NCBI RefSeq assembly: GCF_001280085.1
Contig: NZ_LGED01000201.1
Location: 30,726-94,725 of the forward strand
From: Saccharothrix sp. NRRL B-16348
GTDB lineage: Bacteria > Actinomycetota > Actinomycetes > Mycobacteriales > Pseudonocardiaceae
Length of the DNA: 64,000 nt
Reading direction: 5' to 3'
Part shown: positions 35,643-43,882 of the stretch, one piece after another
How the letters are laid out: every line of letters begins with the position of its first letter
Position numbering within the stretch: the first letter of the stretch is position 1
Translations under genes and position numbers: made by a program
Notes under the pieces: generated by a model
Database searches by the model: none
What the model was told of the DNA's origin: nothing
What the model saw: only the letters and a program-made list of their open reading frames with translations

Positions 35643-38600
35643 CGCGGTCCCTCCCCCCTCGGACCGACACCCTCCGGCCAACCCCGCCGGTCGACCGCCA
35701 CCACCCGGAACTCCGCCGTGTGCCGCGCGCCCGCGGCGTCGGTCAACCACAACCGGTCCGGGCCGGGCAGCATCTCGCCCACGCCCAGCGGGGCGTCCGG
35801 CTTCTCGCGGTCCAGCGCGCGCACCGCGTGCGCGAACAACTCGACCGACGGCTGGCTCTCCAGGTCCACGTAGAACGGCTTGTGCTCGACAGGGCTCTTC
35901 ACGAACACGAACCTCGGCATGCCGTGCTCACGCCGCCAGGCCTGCGCCCGCAGGAAGCGGGTCGCCTCGTCCGGGGCGAACGCGAACGCCGACCTCGCGG
36001 CGGGCAACCGCCAGCCCTCCCTGGCGACGACCAACCGGTCCAGGCTGACCCGGGGCGTGTGCCCGCCCGCGGGCAGCAGCCGGAAGTGCTGCACCAACTG
36101 CGCCATGACCTGCTCGTTCAGCAGCTCGACCAGGTCGACGTCCACCCGACCGTCCCGGCTGCGCGCCACCAGCCGCCCGCCGCTCTCGGTCACCTCGCAC
36201 GCGCCGACCGGCACCGCGTCGCGCAACCCCGGCCCGCACGCGTCGTGCCCGAACACGATCTTCAGGTCGTCGGGCGAGACGAGCGCGTCGGCGAGCCGTT
36301 GCGGCGTGCCGCCCTCTTCGCGCGTGGTGGCCAGCACGACCCGCGGTCCCGCCATGTCGTGCCGCATCGCCGCCCGCAGCTGGGCCGGGTCGGGGTGCTG
36401 GGACACGAACAACGCCGACCGCATGGTGTTCACGCCGGGGTGCACCTCGCCCAGCACCCACCGGTAGTCGCCCGCCCGGATCGCGTCCTCGTCCCGTGCC
36501 GCGATCAGGACGTCGGGGCTGTGCTGGACCGCGCCACGCCACCCCGGCCGGGGCGCGGCGAAAGCCTTGAGCACCGCGTCCCGCACGTCGTCCACCCGGT
36601 AGTGGGCCTCGCGCCCGGCCGGCGCCTGCCCGAGGGCCTTGGCCCAGCGGTCCTGCAAGGTCCGCACGAGCCGGCCGATAAGCCGTTCGTCGAGGCGGAA
36701 GATCGTGTCGTTGGCCCACAGCCAGAAGTCGGCCAGCCGCACCCGGTCAGAGCCGGTGGCCACGACCCGTTCCCGGTACACCTCGCGCAACGCCCGCCCG
36801 TACAGCGCGGCGCCCGCGGAGGTGAACCAGCGTGCGGCTTCCAGCACCAGGGACAACGGCGTCCAGAGCGTTTCCAGCAGCGCGGGGGAGAGGGTGACGT
36901 CGAGGTCGCGTCGGCACTCCTCGTGCACCACCGTGCGGCCGGCGTAGAAGAGGCCGGGTCGCCGCACGGCCGCCGTGCCGGTGATGGCGGTGAACGTCTC
37001 GTGCAACTCGCCGATGGCGTGCACCAGCCGGTCCGGGTCGCCCACGGCGGCGGCGACCGCGTCCCGTCCCCGTTCGATCCGGTGGAGCGCGCGCTCGGCT
37101 TCGGCACGCACCTCAGGGTCGCCGATGGCGGTGATCTGCTCGCGCAGAGCCGTTTCCGGCACCAACGCCTCCGGCGGCACCTCCAACGTCCACGCGATCC
37201 GCTTGGCCTGCCGCAGCCGTTCGAGGGTGGCGAGCACGTCGTCGACCGGCCGGTCGAGGTCGCGCGCGATCTCGGGCGCGCGGCGCAGGCCGTCGCAGGC
37301 GGCGAGCACGGCCGCGTCGGACGCGGGCAGCCGCACCGGAGCGGTCATCGGGACGTGCATCGTGTCGCCCACGACGTCCACGAACGGCATCCGCCTCGGC
37401 ACCGCCCACGGCCGCACGGCGTCCGTCGTCAACGCCTCGGCCAACTGCTGGACGGCCCAGTTCTCCAGGTAGGTGGTGCGTGAGTCGATCAGGTCCGGCC
37501 CGGGTCTCGCGGTGATCGCGGCGGGCGCGTCGTCCTCGACCCTCGCCCAGCCGACCGGCCCGAAGAAGCCGATGGTGTCGTTCTTGGCGCAGTAGCGCTG
37601 GAGGTAGCTGACGACCGTGTGCTCCCAGCGGCGGTAGTCGACGTTGCGCGCCGCGGAACGGTCGCCGGACAACGCCTGGTGCAACGCGTCCACGGCGGTC
37701 TGGAGCGCACGCGGGTTCTGCCACGCCACTGCTTCGCGGAACTTCGCGTCACCGCTGACGACGCGCAACACCTCGGCGGCGGCCTTGCGGCCGGCCTCGA
37801 ACCGGGTCGCGTACTCGGCGAGCAGCGCTTCGTGCCGCGTCGCCGCCTCCTCGGCCGCCGCCAAGGCCGCGTCGACTTCGGCGTTGTCGGCCGTGGCCGG
37901 TCCGGCGTCGATCGGCTCCTGACCCACGACCAGCACCAGCGCTGATTCGCCATCGGTTTCGGGTGTGGTCCTCGCCGCCGATCCCGCGACCAGCACCGCG
38001 GGCGCGTCCTCGATCGGCAGCGTGACCGCCGGTGAAGCCGCCAACGCCGTGCGGGCCTCGGCGAACCGTCCCTTCCGCACCAGCCGGCCGACCCGCCGCA
38101 ACGCCGACCGCCGGGCACCGGCGGCCCGGTCCTCCACCTCCCGCAGCACCCGGAACGCCGCCCACCGCGCCTCGCCCACCGCGTCCTCGGCCGCCAGCAC
38201 GTCCTCCGCCGCACGTGCCGCGTCCGGGCTCGCCACGGCCAGCAGCGGCTCGATGCCGAAGCCCGTGCCGCGCAGCTCGACCCACCGCCACGCCGCCCAG
38301 TCACCACCGCTCGGCAGCACCAGGTGGTCCGCGACCGGCCGCGCCGACGTGCGCTGCGCGGGCACCAGGTACGCCGACCGGTCCCGCCGGGTGATCGGCG
38401 CACGACCCGTCGACGAACCCACCGCCGCGTCCAGCACCGCCGCGCACCCCGCCAGCGTCCGGGCCCGGTGCAGGTCGGCGACCGGCACCTCGACCCCGAA
38501 CTCCTCGCGCACCCGGAACGCCAACCGCACCGCGAGCAGCGAGTTGCCGCCCACCGCGAAGAAGTCGTCCTCGGCGAACACCTCCGGCGCGCCGAGCAGG

Positions 38601-41491
38601 TTCTCCCACACCGCCGCCAACCGCCGTTGCGTGGCGGTCGACGGCCGGGTCCGGTCCGTGCCCCGCGCGCCCGGGGCACGGACCGACCGCAGCGCCGCCC
38701 GATCCACCTTGCCGCTGCGGTTCAGCGGCAGCTCCGGCAGCGGCACGTACCGCGCCGGGCAGAGGTAGGCGGGCAGCCGTTCCGCGACGTGCGCGCGCAC
38801 GTCCTCGACCTCCAACGCGCCGCTCGGCACGACGAACGCCACCAGGTGCCTCGCGTCGTCGTCGCCGAACGGCAGCACGGCCGCCGCCGCGACCGCCGGG
38901 TGCTCCCGCACCACGGCCTCGACCTCGGCCGGCTCGACCAGGAACCCGCGCACCTTGACCTGCCGGTCCGCGCGGCCCAGGAACTCCAGCACGCCGTCCG
39001 GCCGCCACCGCGCCAGATCTCCCGTCCGGTAGAGCCGCCCGCCCGGCGCGCCCCCGAACGGATCCGGCACGAACTTCGACGCGGTCAACCCCGGCGCGCC
39101 CCAGTACCCGCGCGCCAGCCCGTCACCGCCGGTGTACAGCTCACCGGGCACACCCGCCGGCACCGGCCGCATCGACTCGTCCAGCACGTACACCGTCGTC
39201 CGCTGGATCGGTGTGCCGATGGGCACCGTCGCGCCGACGTCCGCGGCCGACCGGACGACGTGACACGTGGTGAACGTCGTGTTCTCCGTCGGCCCGTACC
39301 CGTTGACCACGGGCTTCCCGCCGCGTACCGCCAACGCCGCGCGCACCGCGTCCGGCGCCAGCACGTCACCACCGGCCAGCAGGTGCTCCACGTCGGCCAC
39401 CAGCGCCGGGTCGAGCTGGTGGAACAGCCCGGCGGTCAACCACAGCACGCTCACCCGGTGCGTGCGCAGCAGGTCGGCCAGCACCGCCGGGTCGGGCGGA
39501 CCGGACGGCGCGGCCACCACCCGGCCGCCGGTCAGCAGCGCGCCCCACACCTCCAGCGTGGTCAGGTCGAACGCGGTCGCGGACAGGTGCAGGACCGTCT
39601 GCCCCGGTCCGAACCGGGCGAACGACGGCCGCGTGACCAGCCGGACCACACCCCGGTGCGGCACGGCGACGCCCTTCGGCTTGCCGGTCGACCCGGACGT
39701 GTAGTTGACGTAAGCCACGCTTAATGGATGAGCGGCGACGCCCGGAGATACCGGGGACTGCTCTGAAAGGTCCAGATCCGGCAGTACGACCGACGCCACA
39801 CCGTCCGGCAGCGTGCGCGGCCGATCGGACACCACCAGGGGCGTGCCGGACTCGCGCAAAGCCACCGCGTCCCGTGCCGCCGGGTTCGCCGGGTCCAGCG
39901 GCAGGTAGGCCGCGCCGGTCTTCAGCACCGCCAGCACCGCGGTCACGAACTCCGCGCCCCGCGGCAGCGACAGCGCCACCGGGCGGTCGGCCTGCGCGCC
40001 CCGCGCCAGCAGCACGTGCGCCAACCGGTTCGACCGCTCGTCCAACTCGGCGTAGCTCAGCCACCGCTCGCCGTCGAACACCGCGTCCGCGTCCGGCCGC
40101 AGCCGCACCTGCTCGGCGAACAGGTCCGGCACGGTCGCGTCCGCCGGGTAGTCGATCGCGGTGTCGTTCCACCGCTCCAGCACCTTCGCCCGGTCACGCG
40201 GCTCGCCCAGCTCGCGCACGGGCCGGTCGGGCGCCTCGGACATGCCCGCCAGCAGGTCGTGGACCTGCGCCAGCACCGCGTCCGGTGCCCAGTCCGGGAA
40301 CCGGCCGGTGTCGTGGATCAGCTGGAAGCTCAGGCGCGGCTCGGCGAACGCGTACAACGTCATGGCGTAGCCGGGGGTGCGCAGGATGCGGACCCGCCTG
40401 CCCGGCGGCGCGGACGGCCGTGCGGCCAGCACCGTGCCGAGCTCGCGGCGTTCGAACAGCACGAGGCTGCGCGTCAACGGCACGTCGTGCCCGGCCGCGC
40501 GTTGGATCACCGGCAGCGGGCACAGCTGGTGGTCGCGCGCCCGCACCGACCGTTCCCGCACGGACCGCAGCCAGTCGGCCACCGGCGCGTCCCGGTCCAC
40601 CGGCAACCGCAGCGGCACGGTCGCCAGCAGCAGGCCGAGCATGTCCGGCGCGCCTTCGACGGTGCCGTGGCGCGCCGCCCTGGTCACCCCGAACACCGCC
40701 TCGTCGGCGTGCGCGTGCGCGGTCAGCACCAGGCCCCACGCGGCCAGCACCACCGTGTTCACCGTGACGCCCGCCCGTTCGGCCAACGCCCGCACGGCCT
40801 CGGTCTCGGCGTCGGACAGGGCGAGCGCGGCGGTGGCCATGACCGGCGTGTCGGGACCGGCGTGCTCCAGCGGCAGGGGACCCGGCTCCGCCGACCCGGC
40901 CAGCTCCGCCGCCCAGAACCGCTCGTCGGCCAGCCGTTCCGGGTGTTCGGGCGCGATCCGGGCGTCGTGCCACCGGGCGTAGTCGGCGAAGTCGGGACGT
41001 GCCGCGAACTCCGCCGTGCCGCCGGCGAGCCGGGCCGCGTAGTCGTCGTCGATCTCGGCCAGCAGCATCGCGAGCGAGCGGCCGTCGAGGATCGCGTGGT
41101 GGAACGTCGCCACCACCACGTCGCCGGGCAGCGCCACGACCCGCAGCGGCGGCCCGGCCACCGGGTCAACCCCGGCCCGCCGGTCGGCCGCCAGGAACGC
41201 CTCCAGGTCCGTCACCGAGCCGTCGACCAGCACCGGGACGTCGTCGGCACGCCCCGGCCACTGCTCCATGCCACCGTCCGCGCGCCAGGCGAACCGGGTG
41301 CGCAGCACGGGATGCCGTTCGACGGCGGCACGCCACGCCGCGAGGTACGCGGCGGTGTCCAGGCCGTGCGGCCAGTGCTGCACGCACTGGATGACGTCCG
41401 TGCCGGCCGCCGGGTCGCGCAACCCGGCCGCGATCATTCCGCTCTGCAAGGGCAGAGCGGTCGCGAGCCGCGGCACCGAATCCGTGTGCAC
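35639..41491 (-). CDS. NRPS1: condensation-adenylation-PCP fused to a LanB-like (lantibiotic dehydratase N) domain
   Basis: 1950 residues. C domain at about 8-430 with intact HHAILDG (131-137); A domain with YTSGSTGKPKG and NGYGPTENTT; pocket D-L-L-W-L-G-G-T-F-K, close to valine codes (DAFWIGGTFK); PCP Ser984 in FFAVGGNSL. From about 1060 to 1945 the protein resembles the Lant_dehydr_N region of lantibiotic dehydratases: WRWVELRGTGFGIE at its start, YCAKNDTIGFFGPVGW near 1300 and WRREHGMPRFVFVKSP plus FYVDLESQPSVELF near the end. The SpaB_C elimination domain of LanB enzymes is absent. This half of LanB transfers an aminoacyl group from tRNA. GTG 41491 has GGGGAGG upstream. Confidence 0.88.
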   Translation of the reverse strand: MHTDSVPRLATALPLQSGMIAAGLRDPAAGTDVIQCVQHWPHGLDTAAYLAAWRAAVERHPVLRTRFAWRADGGMEQWPGRADDVPVLVDGSVTDLEAFLAADRRAGVDPVAGPPLRVVALPGDVVVATFHHAILDGRSLAMLLAEIDDDYAARLAGGTAEFAARPDFADYARWHDARIAPEHPERLADERFWAAELAGSAEPGPLPLEHAGPDTPVMATAALALSDAETEAVRALAERAGVTVNTVVLAAWGLVLTAHAHADEAVFGVTRAARHGTVEGAPDMLGLLLATVPLRLPVDRDAPVADWLRSVRERSVRARDHQLCPLPVIQRAAGHDVPLTRSLVLFERRELGTVLAARPSAPPGRRVRILRTPGYAMTLYAFAEPRLSFQLIHDTGRFPDWAPDAVLAQVHDLLAGMSEAPDRPVRELGEPRDRAKVLERWNDTAIDYPADATVPDLFAEQVRLRPDADAVFDGERWLSYAELDERSNRLAHVLLARGAQADRPVALSLPRGAEFVTAVLAVLKTGAAYLPLDPANPAARDAVALRESGTPLVVSDRPRTLPDGVASVVLPDLDLSEQSPVSPGVAAHPLSVAYVNYTSGSTGKPKGVAVPHRGVVRLVTRPSFARFGPGQTVLHLSATAFDLTTLEVWGALLTGGRVVAAPSGPPDPAVLADLLRTHRVSVLWLTAGLFHQLDPALVADVEHLLAGGDVLAPDAVRAALAVRGGKPVVNGYGPTENTTFTTCHVVRSAADVGATVPIGTPIQRTTVYVLDESMRPVPAGVPGELYTGGDGLARGYWGAPGLTASKFVPDPFGGAPGGRLYRTGDLARWRPDGVLEFLGRADRQVKVRGFLVEPAEVEAVVREHPAVAAAAVLPFGDDDARHLVAFVVPSGALEVEDVRAHVAERLPAYLCPARYVPLPELPLNRSGKVDRAALRSVRAPGARGTDRTRPSTATQRRLAAVWENLLGAPEVFAEDDFFAVGGNSLLAVRLAFRVREEFGVEVPVADLHRARTLAGCAAVLDAAVGSSTGRAPITRRDRSAYLVPAQRTSARPVADHLVLPSGGDWAAWRWVELRGTGFGIEPLLAVASPDAARAAEDVLAAEDAVGEARWAAFRVLREVEDRAAGARRSALRRVGRLVRKGRFAEARTALAASPAVTLPIEDAPAVLVAGSAARTTPETDGESALVLVVGQEPIDAGPATADNAEVDAALAAAEEAATRHEALLAEYATRFEAGRKAAAEVLRVVSGDAKFREAVAWQNPRALQTAVDALHQALSGDRSAARNVDYRRWEHTVVSYLQRYCAKNDTIGFFGPVGWARVEDDAPAAITARPGPDLIDSRTTYLENWAVQQLAEALTTDAVRPWAVPRRMPFVDVVGDTMHVPMTAPVRLPASDAAVLAACDGLRRAPEIARDLDRPVDDVLATLERLRQAKRIAWTLEVPPEALVPETALREQITAIGDPEVRAEAERALHRIERGRDAVAAAVGDPDRLVHAIGELHETFTAITGTAAVRRPGLFYAGRTVVHEECRRDLDVTLSPALLETLWTPLSLVLEAARWFTSAGAALYGRALREVYRERVVATGSDRVRLADFWLWANDTIFRLDERLIGRLVRTLQDRWAKALGQAPAGREAHYRVDDVRDAVLKAFAAPRPGWRGAVQHSPDVLIAARDEDAIRAGDYRWVLGEVHPGVNTMRSALFVSQHPDPAQLRAAMRHDMAGPRVVLATTREEGGTPQRLADALVSPDDLKIVFGHDACGPGLRDAVPVGACEVTESGGRLVARSRDGRVDVDLVELLNEQVMAQLVQHFRLLPAGGHTPRVSLDRLVVAREGWRLPAARSAFAFAPDEATRFLRAQAWRREHGMPRFVFVKSPVEHKPFYVDLESQPSVELFAHAVRALDREKPDAPLGVGEMLPGPDRLWLTDAAGARHTAEFRVVAVDRRGWPEGVGPRGEGPR

Positions 41492-41540
41492 AAAGCCTCC
41501 CCGACGAATGTGTTTCGGGCGCGCACGACCGAACCGGCCG

Positions 41541-41555
41541 CCGGGAAATTCCCGG
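41541..41555. promoter_or_regulatory. Palindrome in the mbtH-NRPS1 gap
   Basis: CCGGGAAATTCCCGG has perfect 7-base arms around one central base. It lies in the 140-base gap between mbtH and NRPS1, 50 bases before the NRPS1 start. It may be an operator for a second promoter or a small hairpin setting the MbtH/NRPS ratio. No regulator gene is nearby. Confidence 0.35.
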
Positions 41556-41631
41556 AGACCATTTCCGGACAGCGTGGGACCCCTTTACTGCGGGCGTGTG
41601 GTAATGCCGCGAGGTGTGGCCGGGCGGAGCG

Positions 41632-41847
41632 TCAGCCGCGCGGGGCGGCGACGTGCTCGCGGACGCTGCGCGGGCGCATGTCCGTCCACACCCGGTCGAT
41701 GTGGGCCAGGCAGTCTTCCCTGGTGCCACGGGTTCCCTCGACCCGCCATCCCGGCGGGAGGTCCCGGTCGGCGAACCAGACCGAGTACTGCTCCTCGTCG
41801 TTCACCACGACGAGGAATTCGTGGTAATTCGCGTTCTCGTCAGTCAT
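41632..41847 (-). CDS. mbtH: MbtH-family NRPS chaperone
   Basis: 71 residues with the family pattern FLVVVNDEEQYSVWFADRDL, then PPGWRVEG, REDCLAHIDRVWTDMRPRS; the NxExQxSxW and PxGW elements are clear. MbtH proteins bind adenylation domains and are often required for their folding or activity. The ATG at 41847 has GGAG eight bases upstream. It is the first gene of the NRPS operon, separated from NRPS1 by 140 bases, whereas the later genes nearly all overlap. Confidence 0.95.
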   Translation of the reverse strand: MTDENANYHEFLVVVNDEEQYSVWFADRDLPPGWRVEGTRGTREDCLAHIDRVWTDMRPRSVREHVAAPRG

Positions 41848-42077
41848 GCAGTGATCTCCTGCCCTTGGCGGATGCGGGCGGGTCGCCGGTCCGCGCAACG
41901 TTACGCCGGGCGTCTCGGAATGTGGAATCCTCTGAACGGTCGAACCCTTCATTCGTAATGTGTGGAGAGCACTATTCGACCTTCCTATGGAACGTCGCGC
42001 GCCGTGTCCGACCGGTTACCGGAGGCTTTCCGTGGCCGGCGGCGACCAATTCCCGGCGGGCTTGGAATGGCGACATT

Positions 42078-42091
42078 TGTTATCGCTAACA
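42078..42091. promoter_or_regulatory. LacI-type operator, distal copy
   Basis: TGTTATCGCTAACA: perfect TGTTA/TAACA half sites around a TCGC centre, the shape bound by LacI-family sugar regulators of actinobacteria. It lies 271 bases upstream of the first GH43 start and 231 bases upstream of mbtH on the other strand. Confidence 0.65.
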
Positions 42092-42198
42092 GATCAACTC
42101 GATACGGCCGAACGGCTCAATCTGTCGAACCTCTTCGACTCCAGGACGTCGCCGGCGAGAGCAAAGCCGCTCGGCTATTGAACCGTCGCCGACCGTGC

Positions 42199-42212
42199 TG
42201 TTAGCGTTAACA
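42199..42212. promoter_or_regulatory. LacI-type operator, proximal copy
   Basis: TGTTAGCGTTAACA has the same half sites as the distal copy, 121 bases away centre to centre, and lies 137 bases upstream of the GH43 ATG. Two spaced sites allow DNA looping by a tetrameric regulator. No LacI gene is in the window. Confidence 0.7.
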
Positions 42213-42348
42213 GGCGCGCTGTCGAGTCGACGGTGATCCCGTCCGTCAGCGCCCGCTACCCGCCGCCACGCCGTCCCACCGGCCCGCACCGGCTCCCCGC
42301 CGTCGGGCCGACCGTGTTCGTCCATGCAGCGTCGCAGGGAGAGCAACC

Positions 42349-43821
42349 ATGAAATCGACTTATCGGAGCGCGCGCCGCGGCGGCGTCGTCCTCGCCACCG
42401 TCGCCACGCTGCTCGGTGGGATCACCTCGGCCCTACCTCCCACCGCGTCGGCCGCGGTGGTCGACACCAACGCCTCGTACGTGCTGGTCAACCGCAACAG
42501 CGGCAAGGCGCTCGACGTCTACGACCTCGCCACCGCCGACGGCGCGCGGATCTCGCAGTACACGCGCAACGACGGCGCGTGGCAGCAGTGGCAGTTCGTG
42601 GACTCGGGCGGCGGCTACTACCGGTTGAAGTCGCGGCACAGCGGCAAGGTGCTGGACTTCGCCAACACCGCCGACCGCACCGGGCTGACCCAGTGGACCG
42701 ACCGCAACGGCACCAACCAGCAGTTCCGGCTGGCCGACTCGGCGGGCGGGTTCGTCCGGCTGGTCAACCGCGCCAGCAACAAGGCCGTCGACGTGCTGGA
42801 CTTCTCCACCGCCGACGGCGCGCAGCTGATCCAGTGGTCGGACACCGGTGGCACGAACCAGCAGTGGCAGCTGGTGAAGCTGGGCGCGCCGACGCCGGGC
42901 ACGTTCACCAACCCGATCAAGCGCAACGGCCCGGACCCGTGGCTGCAGCACTACAACGGGTACTACTACCTGGCCACGACGACGTGGAACTCGACGGTCA
43001 CGATGCGCCGGTCGCCGACGCTGGCCGGCTTGTCGACCGCGCCCGACCAGGTGATCTTCAACCTGTCCCGGCCCAACGGGTGCTGCAACATGTGGGCGCC
43101 GGAGTTCTTCCTGCTCAACGGCCGCTGGTACCTGTACTACGTGGCCGGGCAGAACGTGTCGGACTACAACCCCACGCAGCGCCTGCACGTGCTGGAGTCC
43201 TCCGGGACCGACCCGATGGGCCCGTACTCGTTCAAGGCCGACCTGGGCAGCACGTGGGAGCTGGACCCGAGCATCCTGCAGCACAACGGGAAGCTGTACC
43301 TGATGGGCAGCGCGATGGACGGCACGCAGTCGCTGACCATCACCCCGCTCTCCAACCCGTACACGATCAGCGGCGCGCGGCGCACCATCTCGCAGCCGAC
43401 GCTGGCCTGGGAGCGGCAGACCGCGCCGGTCAACGAGGGCGCCGAACCGCTGTACCACAACGGGCGCACGATGATCGTGTACTCGGCCAGCGCGTGCTGG
43501 GGCCCGGACTACAAGCTCGGCCTGCTCACCCTGACCGGCTCCGACCCGCTCAACCGGGCGCACTGGACGAAGTCGCCGAACCCGGTGTTCCAGCGCAACG
43601 ACGCCAACGGCGTGTACGCGCCGGGCCACAACGGGTTCTTCAAGTCGCCCGACGGCACCGAGGACTGGATCGTCTACCACGCCAACGACTCCGCCGGCGG
43701 CGGCTGCGACATGAACCGGTCGACCCGCGCGCAGAAGTTCACCTGGAACTCGGACGGCACCCCGAACTTCGGCACGCCCGTCCGGCTCGGCACCGCCCTC
43801 ACCGCGCCCTCCGGCGAATGA
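42349..43821 (+). CDS. Secreted ricin-lectin GH43 arabinanase-type glycosidase
   Basis: 490 residues. Signal peptide cleaved near TASAAVVD. Residues about 40-180 are a ricin-type beta-trefoil lectin with three repeats each ending QQW/QQF. Residues about 185-490 are a GH43 five-bladed propeller: NGPDPWLQHYNGYYYLATTT (catalytic base Asp), MWAPEFFLLNGRWYLYY, SWELDPS region and VNEGAEPLYHNGRTMIVYSA (acid Glu). Most like the extracellular exo-1,5-alpha-L-arabinofuranosidase group. Preceded by two LacI-type operators and followed 61 bases later by a second GH43-like gene. Confidence 0.9.
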   Translation: MKSTYRSARRGGVVLATVATLLGGITSALPPTASAAVVDTNASYVLVNRNSGKALDVYDLATADGARISQYTRNDGAWQQWQFVDSGGGYYRLKSRHSGKVLDFANTADRTGLTQWTDRNGTNQQFRLADSAGGFVRLVNRASNKAVDVLDFSTADGAQLIQWSDTGGTNQQWQLVKLGAPTPGTFTNPIKRNGPDPWLQHYNGYYYLATTTWNSTVTMRRSPTLAGLSTAPDQVIFNLSRPNGCCNMWAPEFFLLNGRWYLYYVAGQNVSDYNPTQRLHVLESSGTDPMGPYSFKADLGSTWELDPSILQHNGKLYLMGSAMDGTQSLTITPLSNPYTISGARRTISQPTLAWERQTAPVNEGAEPLYHNGRTMIVYSASACWGPDYKLGLLTLTGSDPLNRAHWTKSPNPVFQRNDANGVYAPGHNGFFKSPDGTEDWIVYHANDSAGGGCDMNRSTRAQKFTWNSDGTPNFGTPVRLGTALTAPSGE

Positions 43822-43882
43822 GACTCCCCCGGGGCGGGTGTCTCCCGCCCGCCCCGGGGTTCCCCCGAAAGGCACACGGCTG

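Larger units (their letters stand above)
41848..42348. other. 500-base divergent promoter region (NRPS operon / GH43 operon)
   Basis: No convincing gene. It holds the divergent promoters of mbtH (minus) and the GH43 operon (plus) and two LacI-type operators. Short plus-strand frames in 41960-42204 lack family resemblance. It is less GC-rich around 41900-42130 than the flanking genes, as expected of a regulatory region. Confidence 0.6.

Noticed and set aside
32718..35873. Long plus-strand frame opposite NRPS2
   Set aside because: Same GC-driven antisense artefact; composition Arg/His/Gln-rich and no recognisable domain.
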